This document shows positions 1 through 9,198 of a stretch of DNA of 64,000 nt, in pieces. The stretch's first letter is position 1, and every line of letters begins with the position of its first letter. The notes under the pieces were generated by a model that searched no databases, had not been told where the DNA came from, and saw only the letters and a program-made list of their open reading frames with translations. A program made the translations under genes and the position numbers. The DNA comes from Variovorax paradoxus (GTDB taxonomy: Bacteria; Pseudomonadota; Gammaproteobacteria; Burkholderiales; Burkholderiaceae_C): NCBI RefSeq assembly GCF_030815855.1, contig NZ_JAUSXG010000001.1, forward strand, positions 372,001-436,000, given 5' to 3'.

Positions 1-1716
1 ATCATGCCGGCGAGCGCCGGGCGCACGACGATGTGCCCGACCGAGCTGGGTTACGACGCCGCGGAATTGCCCAAGCTTCGGCTGCTGCCGATCGAAACCC
101 GCCTGGAACCCCATTCGCTCACGCATTGGCGCGAGAAGCCGACGCGCTGGACCGAAATCGCGATCGACGTGGAGAACGCCGAGCAGCTGGCCCAAGCCAT
201 GGGCAAGGTCGCCGAAGTGCGCTGGGTCAGTAAGGACGAGGCGAATGCGCTGGGCTTCTGGAACGACGAAACGCCCGACGACAACCCGGTGCAGGACGCC
301 GAAGGCCGTGTCGAAATTCCGCGCTGGCGCCATGCGATCCTGAACATGCCGCATCCCCTGCTGGAGCAGGGGCTGGTGATTCTGGACACCCCGGGCCTGA
401 ACGCGATTGGCGCCGAGCCCGAACTCACGGTGAGCCTGATTCCGCAGGCGCATGCGGTCGTCTTCATCCTCGGTGCCGAAACCGGCGTGACGCGTTCCGA
501 CCTGTCCATCTGGCGCGAGCACCTGGTCACCGAAAGCGAAGGCAGCGACACGCGCTTCGTGGTGCTCAACAAGATCGACACCATGTGGGACACGCTCAGC
601 ACGCCCGCGCAGATCGAACTGCAGATCGAGCGCCAGCGTGAAGTGGCCGCCAAGTTTCTCGAGGTTCCGCTCGTGCAGGTGCTGCCGGTCTCGGCGCAAA
701 AGGGCTTGCAGGCAAAAATCCAGCGCGATGCGCGGCTGCTCGACGCCAGCCGTCTGCCGGCGCTCGAAACCCTGCTCGCCGAAGGCGTGCTCGGCAAGCG
801 CGAAACCATGTTGCGGCTGGCTGTCGATGCCGGCATGGTGGCACTGCGCGCCGAGGCCGAGCGCATCCTGAAAGTTCGCCAGCGCGATCTGTCGGAGCAG
901 GCGCTCGAACTGCAGGGGCTGCGCGGCAAGAATGTTTCCGTGATCCGCCACATGCGCGGGCGCATCGACCAGGAGCAGGCCGAGTTCGAGGGCAGCAACA
1001 CGCGCATCCTCGCCTTGCGCTCGGTGCAGGGCAAACTGCTGCGCGAGGTGTACGCCGTGCTCGGCCGCACCGCGCTCAAGGAAGACATGGTTCGGCTCTC
1101 GGCCGCACTCAAGCGCCCCGGCATCAAGCTCAACGTGCGCAAGGTGTACGGCGAAACCTTCGACTCGCTGCGCAACAACCTGCGCGAAGTGCAGGCGACC
1201 ACGGCTGAAATCCAGTCGATGCTGCACGCCACCTTCCGCCAGCTCAATGCGGAGCAGGGCTTCACCTTGCAGGCGCCCGCCGAGCCCGACCTGACGAGCT
1301 TCGAGCAGGAGCTGAGCCAGATCGAACACAGCCATGTCCATTACCTGAGCGTCGGCAATCTGCTGAGGCTGGCGCAAGCGGATTTCTGCGACAAGCTGGT
1401 ACGTGCACTCGCGAGCCGGCTGCGGCTGGTCAACGAAGCGGCAATGACCGAGGTCGAGCGCTGGAGCAAGGGTGCAAGCGCACAGATCGACGCGCAACTG
1501 AAGGAGCGCCGCCGCACGTTCAGCAAGCGCATCGAGGCGGTGGAGCGCATCCAGAATGCGGCCGGCAGCCTCGACGAGCGCCTGCTCGAACTCGCCACGC
1601 AAGAGAGCAGCCTGGCCGAACTGCATCTTCGGCTGCACGAATTCACTTCGATGATCACGCAACAGGGAAGGCCGGCGCCCGCGGCGGCCGCCATCGGCGA
1701 ACTGCGTGCGGCCTGA
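1..1716 (+). CDS. Dynamin-family GTPase (5' truncated by window edge)
   Basis: The reading frame is open at base 1 (an Ile codon precedes the first Met), so the gene starts outside the window. A DxxG-type switch (LDTPG, about residue 128) and an NKID guanine-specificity motif (about residue 190) are visible; the P-loop must lie upstream. Beyond about residue 280 the protein is long, charged and helical, with heptad-like stretches, as in the stalk of bacterial dynamin-like proteins. These GTPases remodel or bind membranes; the substrate here is unknown. The stop overlaps the GTG start of mutY by 11 bases, implying co-translation. The family call is good; the cellular role is inference. Confidence 0.85.
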   Translation: MMPASAGRTTMCPTELGYDAAELPKLRLLPIETRLEPHSLTHWREKPTRWTEIAIDVENAEQLAQAMGKVAEVRWVSKDEANALGFWNDETPDDNPVQDAEGRVEIPRWRHAILNMPHPLLEQGLVILDTPGLNAIGAEPELTVSLIPQAHAVVFILGAETGVTRSDLSIWREHLVTESEGSDTRFVVLNKIDTMWDTLSTPAQIELQIERQREVAAKFLEVPLVQVLPVSAQKGLQAKIQRDARLLDASRLPALETLLAEGVLGKRETMLRLAVDAGMVALRAEAERILKVRQRDLSEQALELQGLRGKNVSVIRHMRGRIDQEQAEFEGSNTRILALRSVQGKLLREVYAVLGRTALKEDMVRLSAALKRPGIKLNVRKVYGETFDSLRNNLREVQATTAEIQSMLHATFRQLNAEQGFTLQAPAEPDLTSFEQELSQIEHSHVHYLSVGNLLRLAQADFCDKLVRALASRLRLVNEAAMTEVERWSKGASAQIDAQLKERRRTFSKRIEAVERIQNAAGSLDERLLELATQESSLAELHLRLHEFTSMITQQGRPAPAAAAIGELRAA

Positions 1717-2785
1717 TTCTTCGGTGGCCGGCGGCGCGACGCCATTGCAGGCACCGCCCGAATTCGCACAGCGCATCGTGGCCTGGCAGCGCAGCCACGG
1801 GCGCAGCGAGCTGCCGTGGCAGAACACGCGGGATCCCTACCGCGTGTGGCTGTCGGAGGTCATGCTCCAGCAGACGCAGGTCTCGACGGTGCTCGGGTAC
1901 TTCGCGCGCTTTCTGGAACGTTTTCCGACCGTGCGGGCGCTGGCCGCCGGCACCGAGGACGAGGTGTTCGGACTTTGGAGCGGGCTGGGCTACTACAGCC
2001 GCGCACGCAACATGCACCGTTGCTCGCAGGAAGTTGTCGAGCGCTTCGGCGGCGAGTTTCCGCGAACGGCCGCCGAGCTGGCGACCTTGCCCGGCATCGG
2101 GCGTTCCACTTCCGCGGCGATCGCGGCCTTCTGCTTCGGAGAGCGCGTGGCCATTCTCGATGGCAACGTGAAGCGGGTGCTGACGCGCGTGCTCGGCTTC
2201 GGCGGCGACATGTCTTCGTCGGCGCAGGAGCGCGCGTTGTGGGACCAGGCCACGCAACTGCTTCCGCCGGACGGGCAGAAAGAGGCGATCGCGAGCTACA
2301 CGCAGGGGGTGATGGACCTGGGCGCAACCGTCTGCCTGCCGCGCAAGCCGAGCTGCATGATCTGTCCGGTGAGCGCAACCTGCATCGGGCTGCGAGAAGG
2401 GCTGCCGGAGCGCTATCCCGTCAAGACCCGCAAGCTGAAGCGCAGCGCGCAATCGCTTTGGGCGCTGCTGGCGCGCGATGCGCAAGGCCGGGTCTGGCTC
2501 GAGAAGCGGCCCCCCAAGGGCATCTGGGCCGGACTCTATTGCCTGCCCGTGTTCGACAGCCGCGAAGACCTGCTGGCTGCGCTGCCGCCGGCCGCGCAGC
2601 GCAACACGCAAGACCTGCCGCCGTTCGTGCATGTGCTGACCCACAAGGACCTGCACCTTCACCCCGTGATGCTTCAGGGCGGCCAGCCGCAAGGCGATGC
2701 CGCTCGCTGGATGGATACCGAAGAATGGGGCCGGCTGGGATTGCCGGCGCCGATGCGCAAGCTCCTCGAAAGCAGCGCAGGGTAG
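1706..2785 (+). CDS. mutY: A/G-specific adenine DNA glycosylase MutY
   Basis: This base-excision repair enzyme removes adenine mispaired with 8-oxoguanine. The catalytic Glu is in SEVMLQQTQ (E51), the helix-hairpin-helix is LPGIGRSTSAA (about 128-138), and the catalytic Asp lies in ILDGNVKRV (D152). A [4Fe-4S] cluster is formed by C210, C217, C220 and C226 (C-x6-C-x2-C-x5-C). The C-terminal third is the NUDIX-like 8-oxoG recognition domain. At 359 residues the length is normal. The GTG start at 1706 overlaps the end of the dynamin-like gene, and no later start preserves the N-terminus. It is convergent with rapZ, only 12 bases away. Confidence 0.96.
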   Translation: MRPDSSVAGGATPLQAPPEFAQRIVAWQRSHGRSELPWQNTRDPYRVWLSEVMLQQTQVSTVLGYFARFLERFPTVRALAAGTEDEVFGLWSGLGYYSRARNMHRCSQEVVERFGGEFPRTAAELATLPGIGRSTSAAIAAFCFGERVAILDGNVKRVLTRVLGFGGDMSSSAQERALWDQATQLLPPDGQKEAIASYTQGVMDLGATVCLPRKPSCMICPVSATCIGLREGLPERYPVKTRKLKRSAQSLWALLARDAQGRVWLEKRPPKGIWAGLYCLPVFDSREDLLAALPPAAQRNTQDLPPFVHVLTHKDLHLHPVMLQGGQPQGDAARWMDTEEWGRLGLPAPMRKLLESSAG

Positions 2786-2797
2786 CCGGCCGGCTTC

Positions 2798-3673
2798 TCA
2801 CCCCGCGTCGAGTTCGCGGTGCCGCTTGAGGGATCCCCAGCGGGTTCCGAATGCGCGCGCCAACTGTTCGACCAGGAACACCGAGCGGTGCTGGCCGCCC
2901 GTGCAGCCGATGGCCACCGTCACGTAGCTGCGATGGTCGCGCGCCAGCGCATCGAGCCAGCGGGAAAGAAACTGCTCGATGTCGTCGTACATGCGTGCGA
3001 CGTCGTCGTGCCCGCGCAGCCATTCGATCACCGGGGCGTCACGGCCCGTGAGCGGGCGCAGCGTGGGAACGTAGTGCGGATTGGGCAGCATGCGCACATC
3101 GAAGACAAAGTCGGCGTCCAGCGGCACGCCGCGCTTGAAGGCGAACGACTCGAACACCAGCGTCAACGCGCTCTGCGGTGCCGAGATCAGGGCCTTGATG
3201 TAGCTCTGCAGCTGGGCTGGGCGTATCAGGCTGGTGTCGATCACGTCGGCGCCGTCGCGCAGGTCGGCCAGCAGCTCGCGTTCCAATTCGATGGCCTGCA
3301 CCAGCGCGCGCTCCTGCTCCGGCGCATCGGTGCGGCCCTCCTGGCGCGACAGCGGGTGGCGCCGGCGGGTTTCCGAATAGCGCCGCAGCAAGGCATCGGT
3401 GGTGGCGTCGAGGAACAACGACCGCAGCGAAACACCGTCGTTCCGCAGCGCCTCGAGCTGCTGCGGAACAATCGGCAGCGACACGCCGCTGCGCACGTCC
3501 ATGGCAATGGCGACGCGCGTGGCCTGCTGCTCGTGCTGCAGCGCGATGAAAGCCGACAGCAACTCGGGAGGCAGGTTGTCGACGCAGTAGTAGCCGGCAT
3601 CTTCCAACGCATGCAGCGCCACCGATTTGCCCGAACCCGACATGCCGGTGATGAGCACCAGATCGAGGTTCAT
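2798..3673 (-). CDS. rapZ: RNase adapter protein RapZ (P-loop nucleotide-binding)
   Basis: The N-terminus carries a Walker A motif (GMSGSGKS, about residues 9-16) in the arrangement typical of RapZ/YvcJ, followed by the [10 protein letters not shown] signature. The C-terminal domain contains the [10 protein letters not shown] motif typical of the family. In enterobacteria RapZ guides RNase E to the GlmZ sRNA to tune glmS; in betaproteobacteria the target is less clear. The chosen ATG at 3673 overlaps the recN stop (TGATG), indicating translational coupling; an in-frame GTG one codon earlier (3676) is possible. The usual family length of about 285-290 residues is met. It is the third gene of a nadK-recN-rapZ run. 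Confidence 0.95.
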   Translation of the reverse strand: MNLDLVLITGMSGSGKSVALHALEDAGYYCVDNLPPELLSAFIALQHEQQATRVAIAMDVRSGVSLPIVPQQLEALRNDGVSLRSLFLDATTDALLRRYSETRRRHPLSRQEGRTDAPEQERALVQAIELERELLADLRDGADVIDTSLIRPAQLQSYIKALISAPQSALTLVFESFAFKRGVPLDADFVFDVRMLPNPHYVPTLRPLTGRDAPVIEWLRGHDDVARMYDDIEQFLSRWLDALARDHRSYVTVAIGCTGGQHRSVFLVEQLARAFGTRWGSLKRHRELDAG

Positions 3674-5352
3674 CACATCGCCGCCGAAGTCTTGTGGCCC
3701 AGCATTTCGCGGGCATGCGCGAGCGAAGTCTGCGAAACCTTCTCGCCGCCCAGCATGCGCGCGATTTCGCGGGCGCGGTTGTCGTCATCGAGCCGCGAAA
3801 CGCCGCTCTCGGTGCGCGGGCCGTCCTGGCCGGCCGCGGTGGTCTGGCGCTTGGCCACCACCAGGTGGTGATCGGCGCAGGCGGCCACTTGCGGCAGATG
3901 GGTCACCGCCAGCACTTGGCGGTCGCGCCCGAGCTGCTTCATGAGGCGTCCCACGGTCTCGGCCACGGCCCCGCCCACGCCGGCATCGACCTCGTCGAAG
4001 ATCAGCGTTTGCGCCGCACCGAGCTGGCTGGTCGTGACCGCGATGGCCAGGGCGATGCGGGAAAGCTCGCCGCCGGAGGCCACCTTGCCAATGGCGCGCG
4101 GCGTGCTGCCGGGATGGCCGCTCACGAGAAAGGCGACGTCTTCGAGGCCCGCGCGGCCCGGCTGTGCCAGCGGCTGCAGCTCGACTTCGAAACGGCCGCC
4201 TTGCATGCCGAGCCCTTGCATCGCCTGCGTGACCGCCTCGCCCAGGCGCGGCGCGGCCTGTTTGCGTGCTTTGGCGAGCGCCTTGGCTTCCTTCATGTAG
4301 GCCTGTTGCGCACCTTGCTCGGCGCGCTCCAGGCCTTCGAGATCGCTTTGCGCATCGAGCGCCTTCAGTTCGGCCTGCCAGCCGGCCAGCAGCGCGGGCA
4401 GATCGTTCGGCGTGCGCTTGTAGCGGCGGGCGAGCGACATCCACAGGCCCATGCGCTCGTCGAGTTCTGCAAGCCGCTGCGGATCGGCTTCGGCGTCACG
4501 CAGGTAGCCGTGCAGCGAATGGGCGGCGTCGGAAGCCTGCGCCACGCTGGAGGCCAGCACTTCGCCGAGCGCGCGGAATTCGGGCTCGATGTGTTCGCAG
4601 TTCTGCAGCAGGGCCACGGCGCGCGAGAGCGCCGCGAGCGCGCCGCTGTCGTCGTCTTCCAGCGCCTGGCTTGCGCCTTGCGCTGCATCGATCAGCGCCT
4701 GGGCATTGGAGATGCGCGTGTGGTGGGTCGAAAGTTCCTCCCACTCGCCTTCGGCGGGAGCCAGCTTCGCCACCTCGGCGATCTGCCATTGCAGCCGTTC
4801 GCGTTCGCGTTGCAGCGAATCTTGCGCCGAGCGCGCATGGTCGAGCGCGGAGAGCGATTGCCGCCAGCCTTGCCAGGCCGTGTCCAGCGCGTCGGTGCGA
4901 ACGCCGGCGTAGGCGTCGAGCAGGCCGCGCACGGCCTCGGGACGCGTGAGGCTTTGCCACGCATGCTGGCCGTGGATGTCGAGCAGCCGATCACCGAGCT
5001 CCCGCAACTGGGTGGCCGTGGCCGGGCTGCCGTTGATCCAGCCGCGGCTGCGGCCTTGCAGGTCGACCGTGCGGCGCAGCAACAGCGCGTCGCCGGATTC
5101 GAACCCGCCTTCGTCGAGCCAGGCTGCGAAGGCCGGGTCGGCGTCGAATTCGGCGCTGACGTCGAGCCGCTCGGCGCCTTCGCGCACCGCGCCCGCGTCG
5201 GCACGGTTGCCGAGCGCAAGCTGAAGTGCATCGATCAAGATCGATTTGCCCGCACCGGTTTCGCCGGTCAAGACCGTGAAGCCTGCCGAAAGATCGAGTT
5301 CGAGTGATCGCACGATCACGAAGTCGCGCAGTGCGATGCGTCGCAGCGCCAT
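3673..5352 (-). CDS. recN: DNA repair protein RecN (SMC-like ATPase)
   Basis: This SMC-family ATPase acts in double-strand break repair. The Walker A motif is GETGAGKS (about 30-37). The long central coiled coil is rich in Ala, Glu, Leu and Arg (about 170-370). The C-terminal half holds the ABC signature region ([12 protein letters not shown]) and Walker B ([12 protein letters not shown]). The N-terminal [23 protein letters not shown] pattern is typical of RecN. The length (559) is normal. It begins one base before the nadK stop region and ends overlapping rapZ, so the three genes probably form one transcript. A LexA box was not seen in the short region upstream of nadK. Confidence 0.96.
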   Translation of the reverse strand: MALRRIALRDFVIVRSLELDLSAGFTVLTGETGAGKSILIDALQLALGNRADAGAVREGAERLDVSAEFDADPAFAAWLDEGGFESGDALLLRRTVDLQGRSRGWINGSPATATQLRELGDRLLDIHGQHAWQSLTRPEAVRGLLDAYAGVRTDALDTAWQGWRQSLSALDHARSAQDSLQRERERLQWQIAEVAKLAPAEGEWEELSTHHTRISNAQALIDAAQGASQALEDDDSGALAALSRAVALLQNCEHIEPEFRALGEVLASSVAQASDAAHSLHGYLRDAEADPQRLAELDERMGLWMSLARRYKRTPNDLPALLAGWQAELKALDAQSDLEGLERAEQGAQQAYMKEAKALAKARKQAAPRLGEAVTQAMQGLGMQGGRFEVELQPLAQPGRAGLEDVAFLVSGHPGSTPRAIGKVASGGELSRIALAIAVTTSQLGAAQTLIFDEVDAGVGGAVAETVGRLMKQLGRDRQVLAVTHLPQVAACADHHLVVAKRQTTAAGQDGPRTESGVSRLDDDNRAREIARMLGGEKVSQTSLAHAREMLGHKTSAAM

Positions 5353-5353
5353 C

Positions 5354-6265
5354 TCAGGAGCCCCCTTCGTTCCAATGAAGTTTCTTGCGCAGTGTGTCGA
5401 AGTAGCTCCATCCGCGCGGGTGCAGAAAGCGCACCCGGAATTCCGAGCGGCGCACCACCACTTGGTCGCCGATGGCGAGCGATGCCAGCGACTGCATGTC
5501 GAAATTGGCGCTGGCGTCGCGGCCCGATACCAGTTCGATCACGATTTCGTCGGCGTCCGGCAAGAGCACGGGCCGGTTCGACAGCGTGTGCGGTGCAATG
5601 GGCACCAGCACCCAGCCCGGCACCGCGGGGTGCAGCAACGGCCCGCCGGCCGACAGCGCATAGGCCGTCGAACCCGTCGGCGAAGCGATGATCAACCCGT
5701 CGGCGCGCTGGTTGGCCACGAAATGCCGGCCGACAGACACGCGCAACTCGACCATGCCCGACGTGGCGCCGCGGTTGACCACCACATCGTTCATGGCCAA
5801 CGCGTCGAAAACCGATGCGCCGTCGCGCATGACCTGCGCGTGCATGAGGCTGCGATGGTCTTCCTCGTACTCGCCGGCCAGCATCGGGATCAGCGTGGCC
5901 TGGTAGTTGTCGAGCGGAATATCGGTGATGAAGCCGAGCCGGCCACGGTTGATGCCGATCAGCGGAATGCCGTAGCAGGCCAGCTGCCGGCCGATGCCCA
6001 GCATGGTGCCGTCGCCCCCCACCACGAGCCCGAGGTCGCAGCGCTGGCCGATTTCCTCGACGCTCAGCGGCTCGTAGCGGCCGCCGACGCTGGCGTCCGC
6101 GTCGGCTTGCGCCGCGGCGGATTTCTCGACGAACACCGTGCACCCTTGCGATTCGAGGAAGGCGCCGATATCTTCCATCACGCCATCGCGCGCGTCCGCT
6201 TGCGCCCGGGCGCCTGAAGCCTGGTATTTGCCGATCAGGGCGACGTTGCGGAAGCGGGAAGTCAT
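5354..6265 (-). CDS. nadK: NAD kinase
   Basis: This cytosolic enzyme phosphorylates NAD to NADP. The diagnostic GGDGT motif occurs in [10 protein letters not shown] (about residue 82), followed by the [12 protein letters not shown] segment and the [16 protein letters not shown] nucleotide-binding loop. The ATG at 6265 is preferred over an in-frame TTG two codons upstream. About 303 residues is normal. It is divergent from hrcA with only 28 bases between the two start codons, so the promoters must overlap. The nadK-hrcA divergence is common in betaproteobacteria. Confidence 0.95.
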   Translation of the reverse strand: MTSRFRNVALIGKYQASGARAQADARDGVMEDIGAFLESQGCTVFVEKSAAAQADADASVGGRYEPLSVEEIGQRCDLGLVVGGDGTMLGIGRQLACYGIPLIGINRGRLGFITDIPLDNYQATLIPMLAGEYEEDHRSLMHAQVMRDGASVFDALAMNDVVVNRGATSGMVELRVSVGRHFVANQRADGLIIASPTGSTAYALSAGGPLLHPAVPGWVLVPIAPHTLSNRPVLLPDADEIVIELVSGRDASANFDMQSLASLAIGDQVVVRRSEFRVRFLHPRGWSYFDTLRKKLHWNEGGS

Positions 6266-6293
6266 GTACAAATTACAACACTAAAATCTTGCA

Positions 6294-7301
6294 ATGCTGG
6301 ACGACCGTGCCAAGTTGCTCCTCAAGACATTGGTGGAGCGTTACATCGCCGAAGGCCAACCGGTCGGGTCGCGGACTTTGTCACGCGCGCCCGGGCTCGA
6401 TCTGTCTCCCGCGACCATCCGCAACGTCATGTCGGACCTCGAGACGCTGGGCCTGATTGCCAGCCCGCATACCTCCGCCGGCCGTATTCCTACCGCCCGC
6501 GGCTACCGGCTTTTCGTCGATACCATGCTCACCGCGCAGCGCGAGCAGATGAATCCGCCGAGCCTTGCGCCCGACCAGCCGCAGAAGGTCATTGCCAACG
6601 CGGCCAGCCTGTTGTCGAACCTGTCGCAGTTCGTCGGCGTGGTCATGGCGCCGCGGCGTGCGTCGGTGTTCAAGCAGATCGAGTTCCTGAAGCTTTCGGA
6701 CCGCCGGCTGCTGGTGATCATCGTCTCGCCCGACGGCGACGTGCAAAACCGCGTGATCTTTCCGGAGGCCGACTACTCGCAGTCGCAACTGGTGGAAGCA
6801 TCGAACTACATCAATGCCCACTATGCGGGCTTGACCATCGAGCAGGTGCGCGACCGTCTCCAGTCCGAAGTCGAAAAATTGCGCGGTGAAATCGCCGCGT
6901 TGATGCAGGCAGCGGTCAACGTGAGCTCCGAGGTGCTGACCGAAGCACAGGAAGACGATGTCGTGATTTCCGGCGAGCGCAACCTGCTCTCCGTAACCGA
7001 TTTTTCGAGCGACATGGGGCAGCTGCGCCGTGCGTTCGAGCTGTTCGAGCAAAAGGCGCAGCTCATGCGGCTGCTCGATGTGTCGAGCAAGGCCGAGGGC
7101 GTGCGCATCTTCATCGGCGGTGAAAGCCAGGTGGTGCCGTTCGAAGAGCTGTCCATCGTCAGCGCCAACTACGAAGTCGATGGGCAGGTCGTGGGTACCC
7201 TGGGCGTCATCGGCCCCACTCGCATGCCCTACGAGCGCATGATCCAGATCGTCGACATCACCTCGCGCTTGGTCAGCAATGCGCTGAGCCACCGCAAGTA
7301 A
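6294..7301 (+). CDS. hrcA: Heat-inducible transcriptional repressor HrcA
   Basis: HrcA represses chaperone genes by binding CIRCE elements and is itself folded by GroEL. The N-terminal winged helix is present (PVGSRTLSR and [19 protein letters not shown]), followed by the [14 protein letters not shown] signature. The central region is the GAF-like HrcA domain, and the C-terminus ends near [11 protein letters not shown]. At 335 residues it is full length. No CIRCE repeat was recognised in its own 28-base upstream region, so autoregulation is not evident here. The neighbour on the other side is tRNA(CAU). Confidence 0.96.
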   Translation: MLDDRAKLLLKTLVERYIAEGQPVGSRTLSRAPGLDLSPATIRNVMSDLETLGLIASPHTSAGRIPTARGYRLFVDTMLTAQREQMNPPSLAPDQPQKVIANAASLLSNLSQFVGVVMAPRRASVFKQIEFLKLSDRRLLVIIVSPDGDVQNRVIFPEADYSQSQLVEASNYINAHYAGLTIEQVRDRLQSEVEKLRGEIAALMQAAVNVSSEVLTEAQEDDVVISGERNLLSVTDFSSDMGQLRRAFELFEQKAQLMRLLDVSSKAEGVRIFIGGESQVVPFEELSIVSANYEVDGQVVGTLGVIGPTRMPYERMIQIVDITSRLVSNALSHRK

Positions 7302-7337
7302 GTGGGCTGTGCCGCGAATAGAATCGAGCCCTCTCGT

Positions 7338-7414
<77 letters not shown>

Positions 7415-7462
7415 CTTGCATTCATTTCTCCACTTGGTCCGGCCAGGGCCAAAAATGGATGC

Positions 7463-7468
7463 TATAAT
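7463..7468 (+). promoter_or_regulatory. -10 element for tRNA-Arg
   Basis: A perfect TATAAT lies 10 bases before the first base of the mature tRNA-Arg. No consensus -35 hexamer is at 16-18 bp spacing; the best TTG-containing hexamer is too far away. The element is clear but the full promoter is only inferred. Confidence 0.6.
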
Positions 7469-7478
7469 CGATAGCTGT

Positions 7479-7555
7479 GCGGCTGTAGCTCAGTTGGATA
7501 GAGTACTTGGCTACGAACCAAGGGGTCGTGGGTTCAATTCCTGCCAGCCGCACCA
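7479..7555 (+). tRNA. tRNA-Arg (ACG)
   Basis: This is a 77-nt cloverleaf with encoded CCA. Acceptor GCGGCTG pairs with CAGCCGC, anticodon stem CTTGG pairs with CCAAG, and the loop CTACGAA gives anticodon ACG, which after deamination to ICG reads CGU/CGC/CGA arginine codons. It lies 64 bases after the CAU tRNA. Confidence 0.97.
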
Positions 7556-7562
7556 CTCTCTT

Positions 7563-7598
7563 AAAGGGTCAGGACATCATGTGTCCTGACCCTTTTTC
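7563..7598 (+). terminator. Rho-independent terminator after tRNA-Arg
   Basis: A 14-bp perfect stem (AAAGGGTCAGGACA pairing with TGTCCTGACCCTTT) with a 5-nt loop is followed by a T-rich run. It starts 8 bases after the tRNA and should end the tRNA transcript. Confidence 0.9.
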
Positions 7599-7619
7599 TT
7601 TTTGCGTGCCGCAAACGCT

Positions 7620-7955
7620 TCAGAAAAGCGACGGCTGCTCGTGGGCTCTGAGCTCCTGCAAGGTAGTGACATCGAGCGGTGCCCTGCCGATGCTCGTGGC
7701 AAACCATCGAAAAGTGTTTGTCCGATTGCCGTTGCGGCCCGTGGTCCGCACGAACAGGTAACCTGAGGTTGCGTTGCCCAGCGCATCAACCGGAATGCCT
7801 GCGGCTCGAAGGGCTGCAACTTCCGCGCTGGCGCTGATATCGAAAGGCAACTGCAACGTGATGGTTGCGTTATGGATGATCTGATTGACCATTGCTTCCC
7901 TGCCAGAGTCAGTAAGGCTCAGAGCTTCCCTCTCGCCTGACTCATCAGTAACCAC
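7620..7955 (-). CDS. Hypothetical protein, 111 residues
   Basis: I do not recognise this family. The frame gives a balanced, soluble-looking composition with a helical first third and a beta-rich centre (VDALGNATSGYLFVRTTGRNGNRT), unlike the Arg/Ser-heavy shadow frames elsewhere in this genome. The start is a GTG at 7955 with no convincing ribosome-binding site; an internal ATG at residue 22 is an alternative. It lies between the tRNA-Arg terminator and a divergent lipoprotein gene, in a less GC-rich stretch. It may be a real gene or a remnant; no function can be given. Confidence 0.4.
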   Translation of the reverse strand: MVTDESGEREALSLTDSGREAMVNQIIHNATITLQLPFDISASAEVAALRAAGIPVDALGNATSGYLFVRTTGRNGNRTNTFRWFATSIGRAPLDVTTLQELRAHEQPSLF

Positions 7956-8050
7956 GTGGGGGAAGTAAAAACGTGACTTTTTTCACGCGAAGTGAAGAAT
8001 GTTAATGTTTATTGTTCCAGTAACAATTAGTGCAAAAGACATAGGCGACC

Positions 8051-8500
8051 ATGAGCACACGGGCAAAGCGGCTTGCATTCCCACTCCTCTTGCTGTCTCT
8101 GGCGGCATGTTCTTCGGCATCGGCGGGAAAGATCACATGCGTTCCGGGCGCGGGCACTGGCGCCGCGTCGCCTTTCAACTGGGTTCGCCGGATTTCCATC
8201 GATGAGCACTCTCGCACCGTCAACATGGACATCGTTCGCTCCAGAACGAAGGACACCGAAACGATGGGCAAGCTGAGGGCGGACCTGGTGGGCATGGAAG
8301 AAAACCAGTCCGGAGAGCCCGTCTACATCTTCAACTCCATTCCGAAAGCCGGCGTCGAAGCCACCAGCCTCTTCAAATTGTTCAAGGCGGCGGAATGGCG
8401 GCTGATGAGTGCCAACGTGATCTTCGTGAACAAGGTGCCTGTGCTGCAGACCGTCGAACAAAGCGCGGCCTTCGACTGCAAGCGTTCGGACATGGGCTGA
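8051..8500 (+). CDS. Small putative lipoprotein, unknown function
   Basis: The N-terminus is a lipoprotein signal peptide: basic MSTRAKR, a hydrophobic FPLLLLSLAA core and a lipobox ending in Cys at about residue 20 (SLAAC), so it is probably membrane-anchored in the periplasm. The mature part (about 130 residues) has two Cys (CVPG near the start and FDCKR near the end) that could form a disulfide. No catalytic motif was recognised. The ATG is 10 codons before the hydrophobic core, as expected. It sits upstream of greB but is separated from it by 91 bases and probably transcribed independently. Confidence 0.7.
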   Translation: MSTRAKRLAFPLLLLSLAACSSASAGKITCVPGAGTGAASPFNWVRRISIDEHSRTVNMDIVRSRTKDTETMGKLRADLVGMEENQSGEPVYIFNSIPKAGVEATSLFKLFKAAEWRLMSANVIFVNKVPVLQTVEQSAAFDCKRSDMG

Positions 8501-8591
8501 GAAAACCGGGCCCGAGGGCCGGTAGATCGTGCCATTCACCAGAGCACATGCAACGAGAGTTGCGGACTTTTTTAGATTCGGAGGTTTTGCC

Positions 8592-9173
8592 TTGAGCAAA
8601 GCATTCACCAAGGAAACCGACGCCGAAGGCGACGACGACGGCGGCGGCGACAGCACCGCCCCTGCGTTGCCGAGCGGCAGCAAGAACTACATCACTCCCG
8701 CCGGCTACGCCCGGCTGCGCGACGAATTGCTGCAGTTGATGGACGAAGAGCGCCCGAAGGTGGTCGAGGCCGTGCACTGGGCGGCCAAGAATGGCGACCG
8801 CTCGGAGAACGGCGACTATCTCTACGGCAAGAAGCGCCTGCGCGAGATCGATCGGCGCATCCGGTTTTTGACCAAGCGGCTCGAGATCGCCGAGGTGACC
8901 GACCCCTCGGTGCATCACGGCAAAGACCAGGTCTTCTTTGGTGCCACGGTGCGCTATGTCGACGAGACGGGCGACGAACGCAGCGTCACGATCCTCGGAA
9001 TCGATGAGGCGGACAGCGCCCAGTCGCAGGTCAGCTGGATTTCCCCGATCGCGCGGGCGCTGCTCAAGTCACGCGAAGGCGATGTGGTGAAGCTCGTGAC
9101 GCCAGGCGGCGCGCATGAGATCGAGCTGCTGTCCGTGAACTACCCCACTCCTCGGCCGGACGCCGCGGCGTAG
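8592..9173 (+). CDS. greB: Transcription elongation factor GreB (TTG start)
   Basis: GreB stimulates transcript cleavage by backtracked RNA polymerase. The chosen start is TTG at 8592 because a perfect GGAGG (8580-8584) lies 7 bases upstream and the resulting N-terminus (SKAFTKETD) matches the conserved GreB start; the longer upstream frame is not supported. An acidic DDDGGGD linker precedes the coiled-coil domain (ITPAGYARLRDEL to about residue 100), which carries the acidic tip. The C-terminal FKBP-like domain contains DETGDERSVTILG and SPIARALLKSREGD. The result is 193 residues, slightly long because of the linker. It is convergent with spoT. Confidence 0.93.
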   Translation: MSKAFTKETDAEGDDDGGGDSTAPALPSGSKNYITPAGYARLRDELLQLMDEERPKVVEAVHWAAKNGDRSENGDYLYGKKRLREIDRRIRFLTKRLEIAEVTDPSVHHGKDQVFFGATVRYVDETGDERSVTILGIDEADSAQSQVSWISPIARALLKSREGDVVKLVTPGGAHEIELLSVNYPTPRPDAAA

Positions 9174-9198
9174 CCGCTGCTGCCAGACGGGCGGCGCT

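Noticed and set aside
51..1265. Long minus-strand ORF (404 codons) opposite the dynamin-like gene
   Set aside because: Its product is Ser/Arg/Ala-rich with no domain character, the typical shadow of a GC-rich gene on the other strand.
6266..6293. CIRCE operator upstream of hrcA
   Set aside because: The 28-base gap does not contain the TTAGCACTC-N9-GAGTGCTAA pattern.
7556..7955. Phage or integrase remnant next to tRNA-Arg
   Set aside because: No integrase-like motif and no repeat of the tRNA 3' end were seen; only an unknown 111-codon frame is present.
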